Of a stretch of 64,000 nt of DNA, positions 60,697 to 64,000 are shown piece by piece. Positions within the stretch are counted from its first letter, which is position 1; the number at the start of each line of letters is the position of its first letter. The position numbers and the translations under genes were made by a program. A model generated the notes under the pieces. That model had not been told where the DNA came from. It ran no database searches and was given only the letters and a program-made list of their open reading frames with translations. The stretch comes from Taibaiella soli. Lineage in GTDB: Bacteria; Bacteroidota; Bacteroidia; Chitinophagales; Chitinophagaceae. Where the stretch lies: NCBI RefSeq assembly GCF_003236175.1, contig NZ_QKTW01000026.1, forward strand, positions 62,001-126,000, given 5' to 3'.

Positions 60697-63600
60697 ATGC
60701 GACTCAAACATTTACTTTTCTTCTTACTAATGTTGCTTTTGGGAGTGGATTCCAGAGCACAGGTCACGTCCAGCAGCCTGACGGGCTTCGTAAAGGATGA
60801 GGCAAACAAAGGTTTGCCAGGCGCAACGGTCCGCGCAACTCACCAACCTACCGGTTCCGTTTATGGGACAGCTTCGCAAAATGATGGTAGCTTTTTTATT
60901 CAAAATATGCGTGTAGGTGGTCCCTACAAAGTAGAAGTATCCTACCTCGGCTTCGAAACGAAAACTTATGATAATATTTACCTGACGCTCGGTGAACCAT
61001 ACCAACTGAACGCGGTAATGGCTGAAGGCGGCAAAACGCTGCAGGAAGTAGCAGTCGTTGGCGGCAGAAACCCAATCATGAACAACCAGCGAACCGGCGC
61101 TTCTACCAATGTCGGTGCCACGCAGCTGGCTACATTGCCTACCGTTTCCCGCAGTCTTACCGATTTCACCCGGCTGTCTCCGCAAGGTGGACCAAGCTTC
61201 AGCAGCGGCGTCAATAACGGTAACTCTTTTGGTGGCCGTGATGGTCGTTACAACAACGTACAGATCAACGGTGCCAATTTCAACAATGGCTTCGGACTTT
61301 CTTCCAACCTCCTTCCTGGTGGTAGCGCACAGCCTATCTCCCTGGACGCAATCGAAGAAGTGCAAATTGGCATTGCCCCTTACGACATCCGTCAAAGCGG
61401 CTTCACAGGCGCTAACATCAATGCCGTAACGCGCAGCGGTACCAATGAATTTCATGGTTCGGCCTACACATACTGGCGCAACCAGACCTTCAACGGTATG
61501 CATGCCGGCAATCAAGATCTTCCTGATCAGGCAGCTACCACCAACAATATTTATGGTGCGCGCCTCGGTGGTCCGATCATTAAAAACAAACTATTCTTCT
61601 TTGTAAACGGCGAATACGAGAAATATGTTTACCCGGGTGTAAACTGGGTGGCAAGCCGTCCGGGTGTAACTGGTCCGAATGTTTCCCGCACACCTGCAGA
61701 TAGCCTCCAGGCAGTAGCAGACTACGTAAAATCAAAATATGGTTACGATCCCGGTGGTTATGAAAACTATGGTAATACCTTTACCAATAAGAACACGAAA
61801 TTCCTCGCCCGTATCGACTGGGACATCAGCCAGAAACATAAATTCTACATCAGCTATTCGCAACTCGACGCAACAGAAGACCAAACTGTAAATGCTACTT
61901 CGGCTGCGGGTTCTAGAATTACCAATAACCGTATTGGCTCCAATTCACTCGCTTTCCAGAATTCTAACTACGGCATTAAACACACCGTACGTTCTGCAAC
62001 AGCTGAGTTAACAAGCACATTCAGCAACAAAATTTCTAACCAGCTCATCGGTACTTATTCTGATGTACGTGATCAGCGTACTTCACCAAGTTCACCGTTC
62101 CCGTTCATTGATATTGCTACCAGCAGCAAAAACATCAACGACAACTATATCAGTCTGGGGTATGAATTATTTACGTTGAACAACGATCTTAAGAATAAAA
62201 ACTTCAACGTTACCGACAACCTTACTTATACCAACGGCAAGCACAACATCACTGCCGGTGCAGCTTTTGATTATATGAGCTTTGCCAACAGCTACCTGCC
62301 TTATGGCACCATGTATTACCGCTACGCTTCTGTAAGTGATTTCATCAACGATGCACCGCCGGTTGTATTTGGTTATACATATCCTTATGCCGACCAGGGT
62401 GGCAATACTTATGTAAAAGTAAACTACGGTCAGGCGAGTGTTTATGCGCAGGACAAGTACAACGTGACCAACCGCATGACGCTGACTTACGGTGTTCGTC
62501 TGGAAATGCCATTCTACATGAATGACCTTCCGAAAAATCAATACATCGATACGTTGAATCTGCCTGATAAAAACGGCAACCTCACGCACTATGACGTGAG
62601 CAAATGGCCAAAACAACGACTGCTCGTTTCTCCGCGTATCGCGTTTAACTGGGATGCACTCGGTAACCGCAAACTGCAATTGCGCGGCGGAACAGGTATC
62701 TTCACAGGTCGCGTGCCGTTCGTATGGTTTACCAACCAGCCGGGCAACTCTGGTACACTCACCAACCAGGTTGTGTTACAAAGCTCGTCAAACTCAGATG
62801 CAGCGATCCTGAACAACGCTCATTTCGCCACCTCAGCTACCGATCCTAATTCAATCGTGTCTCAAAATCCAAACCGTTTCCCGCAAGCTGGCGGCACATC
62901 AGTTCCGGGTCAGATTGCACTGGTTTCTCCTGATTTGAAAATGCCTCAGATCTGGCGTACGAATATCGCGGTAGATTATAAACTGCCTTGGCTGGGCTTG
63001 ATCGGTACTGCGGAAATGATCTTCTCAAAAGATATTCAGAACGTATACCAACGCAACGCCAACCTGCCAACGGCACAAGCCACATTAGATAATGGCGGTG
63101 ACACTCGTCCTTACTGGACCAAAAACACCATTTACAGCAACCTGAGCGGTGTGTACATTCTGGAAAACACTAACAAAGGCGAATCTTTCTCTTTCACAGT
63201 GGGTGTAGCTCGTCCGGCACGTAAAGGTTTCTACGGATCCCTGTACTATACGCTGACTTATGCTGAAGATGTTTCTTCAAACCCAGGTTCGCAGCCAAAC
63301 TCTGCGTGGAACGGTCTGCCGAACACAAGTTCACCGAACACGATTGCGCTGAGTCCGTCCGAATACCTGACGCCGCAACGCCTCGTTGGTAATATCTCTT
63401 ACCGTTTTGAATATGGTAAACATTTCGGAACAACGCTGTCGCTGTATTATGAAGGTGCTTCGCTCGGTCGCTTTAGCTATCTGTACAATACCGATATCAA
63501 TAAAGATGGTGTAAATGCCGATCTGATCTATGTTCCAAATAAAGCGGGCGACCTGCAATGGGCTGACATCAAAGATGCAAAAGGCAACGTACTGTTCACC

Positions 63601-64000
63601 AAACAACAGCAGATTGCAGCGTTTGATGCCTACATTAATCAGGATGCTTATCTGAGCAAACACCGCGGTCAATACGCAGATCGTTATGGTGCGAAATATC
63701 CGTTCTACAGCCGTTTCGATTTTAAACTGATGCAGGATCTGTTTACCAATATCGGCAAACGCCGCAACACACTTCAGTTTACCATTGATATGATGAACGT
63801 CGGTAACTTCATCAATCCGAACTGGGGCGTACAACAACGCCTGAATGTAGGTAGCGGTAACAACTCTTCTATTCTGAATGTAGCTACTGCAGGTTCTCCG
63901 ACTGCAGCGCCTGTTTACCAGATGGCCACTGTAAAGGATAATGCAGGTAACACGGTATTGCCAACGTCTACGTTTGTAAGCAACGTAAATACTATTAGTA
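60697..64000 (+). CDS. Oar-like TonB-dependent receptor (3' end outside window)
   Basis: About 1,101 codons are visible. A signal peptide (MRLKHLLFFLLMLLLGVDSRAQ) is followed by a CarboxypepD_reg-like domain (~24-110; LTGFVKDEANKGLPGATV, DGSFFIQNMRVGGPYKVEV), a plug-like region with FGGRDGRYNNVQINGANF and IEEVQIGIAPYDIRQSGFTGANINAVTRSGTN, and a barrel rich in aromatic beta strands. This is the Oar subfamily of outer-membrane TonB-dependent proteins. Substrate unknown. An in-frame ATG at 60664 is a second start candidate, but 60697 gives the better signal peptide. Confidence 0.92.
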   Translation, partial: MRLKHLLFFLLMLLLGVDSRAQVTSSSLTGFVKDEANKGLPGATVRATHQPTGSVYGTASQNDGSFFIQNMRVGGPYKVEVSYLGFETKTYDNIYLTLGEPYQLNAVMAEGGKTLQEVAVVGGRNPIMNNQRTGASTNVGATQLATLPTVSRSLTDFTRLSPQGGPSFSSGVNNGNSFGGRDGRYNNVQINGANFNNGFGLSSNLLPGGSAQPISLDAIEEVQIGIAPYDIRQSGFTGANINAVTRSGTNEFHGSAYTYWRNQTFNGMHAGNQDLPDQAATTNNIYGARLGGPIIKNKLFFFVNGEYEKYVYPGVNWVASRPGVTGPNVSRTPADSLQAVADYVKSKYGYDPGGYENYGNTFTNKNTKFLARIDWDISQKHKFYISYSQLDATEDQTVNATSAAGSRITNNRIGSNSLAFQNSNYGIKHTVRSATAELTSTFSNKISNQLIGTYSDVRDQRTSPSSPFPFIDIATSSKNINDNYISLGYELFTLNNDLKNKNFNVTDNLTYTNGKHNITAGAAFDYMSFANSYLPYGTMYYRYASVSDFINDAPPVVFGYTYPYADQGGNTYVKVNYGQASVYAQDKYNVTNRMTLTYGVRLEMPFYMNDLPKNQYIDTLNLPDKNGNLTHYDVSKWPKQRLLVSPRIAFNWDALGNRKLQLRGGTGIFTGRVPFVWFTNQPGNSGTLTNQVVLQSSSNSDAAILNNAHFATSATDPNSIVSQNPNRFPQAGGTSVPGQIALVSPDLKMPQIWRTNIAVDYKLPWLGLIGTAEMIFSKDIQNVYQRNANLPTAQATLDNGGDTRPYWTKNTIYSNLSGVYILENTNKGESFSFTVGVARPARKGFYGSLYYTLTYAEDVSSNPGSQPNSAWNGLPNTSSPNTIALSPSEYLTPQRLVGNISYRFEYGKHFGTTLSLYYEGASLGRFSYLYNTDINKDGVNADLIYVPNKAGDLQWADIKDAKGNVLFTKQQQIAAFDAYINQDAYLSKHRGQYADRYGAKYPFYSRFDFKLMQDLFTNIGKRRNTLQFTIDMMNVGNFINPNWGVQQRLNVGSGNNSSILNVATAGSPTAAPVYQMATVKDNAGNTVLPTSTFVSNVNTIS

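Overview
The window looks like a chromosomal piece of a Bacteroidota bacterium, most likely of the Chitinophagaceae or a close relative. This is inferred from gene content and signals, not from a marker gene. The evidence is: -7 boxes of the form TAnnTTTG in front of many genes, few recognisable Shine-Dalgarno sequences, a type IX secretion (T9SS) sorting tail on a secreted nuclease, a giant secreted beta-helix/Ig-like protein, an Oar-like TonB-dependent receptor, a sensor kinase with two-component-regulator propellers, and small families typical of this phylum (KTSC, DUF4421, DUF6438). No rRNA, tRNA, CRISPR array, complete insertion sequence or prophage was seen.

Layout. 1-8.6 kb: the 5' part of a giant secreted repeat protein, divergent from a LuxR-type response regulator, which converges on a propeller-type histidine kinase. 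9-16 kb: small metabolic and stress genes (DUF1801 with an RNAP-alpha-CTD-like tail, AlkB-like dioxygenase plus PoxB-type pyruvate dehydrogenase, SDR, DJ-1/PfpI, small hypotheticals, KTSC). 15.9-20.8 kb: a PAS/GAF histidine kinase, a Cry-like (delta-endotoxin domain I) protein and a small secreted protein. 20.8-26.3 kb: ClpB, a MarR-YceI operon and a T9SS-tailed nuclease. 26.5-29.7 kb: a membrane Fe-S oxidoreductase with its CCG-domain partner, then a two-TM protein. 29.8-31.7 kb: an AT-richer accessory patch with a broken XRE-like tail, a frameshifted TPR gene, a DUF4393/Abi-alpha protein and a small unknown. 32-64 kb: mostly housekeeping genes (MscS channel, arginase family, EVE, polyprenyl synthase, RNase R, LpxK, FtcD, GNAT, retropepsin-like protease, DprA, ferredoxins, LuxC-like reductase, CvfB, MtfA, PlsC, DUF2520, IscX, KdsC, MgtE, Smr, RdgB), ending in a TonB-dependent receptor that runs off the window.

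The most unusual property lies between the genes. Spacers are filled with degenerate short tandem arrays of about 7-nt period, in several word classes: TGGTGAA/TGGTCAA, TTGTCAA, TTTTGAA/TTTTGAC, GCTTTCA and GCTGATA. Wherever I could read them they follow a strand rule. One orientation follows stop codons and its reverse complement precedes start codons, so 5' and 3' flanks of the same gene carry complementary words. At the arginase/EVE junction this gives a perfect 32-bp inverted repeat around a terminator. Two 21-bp minisatellites (3 x 7), a 140-bp inverted-repeat element, a duplicated ~125-bp block and a set of dispersed REP-like fragments add to this repeat landscape.

Other items worth a second look are the Cry-like toxin, the small defence-like patch at 29.9-31.7 kb, start codons that sit directly against the -7 box (likely leaderless mRNAs), and a gene-free region with tandem minus-strand terminators at 8.7-8.9 kb.
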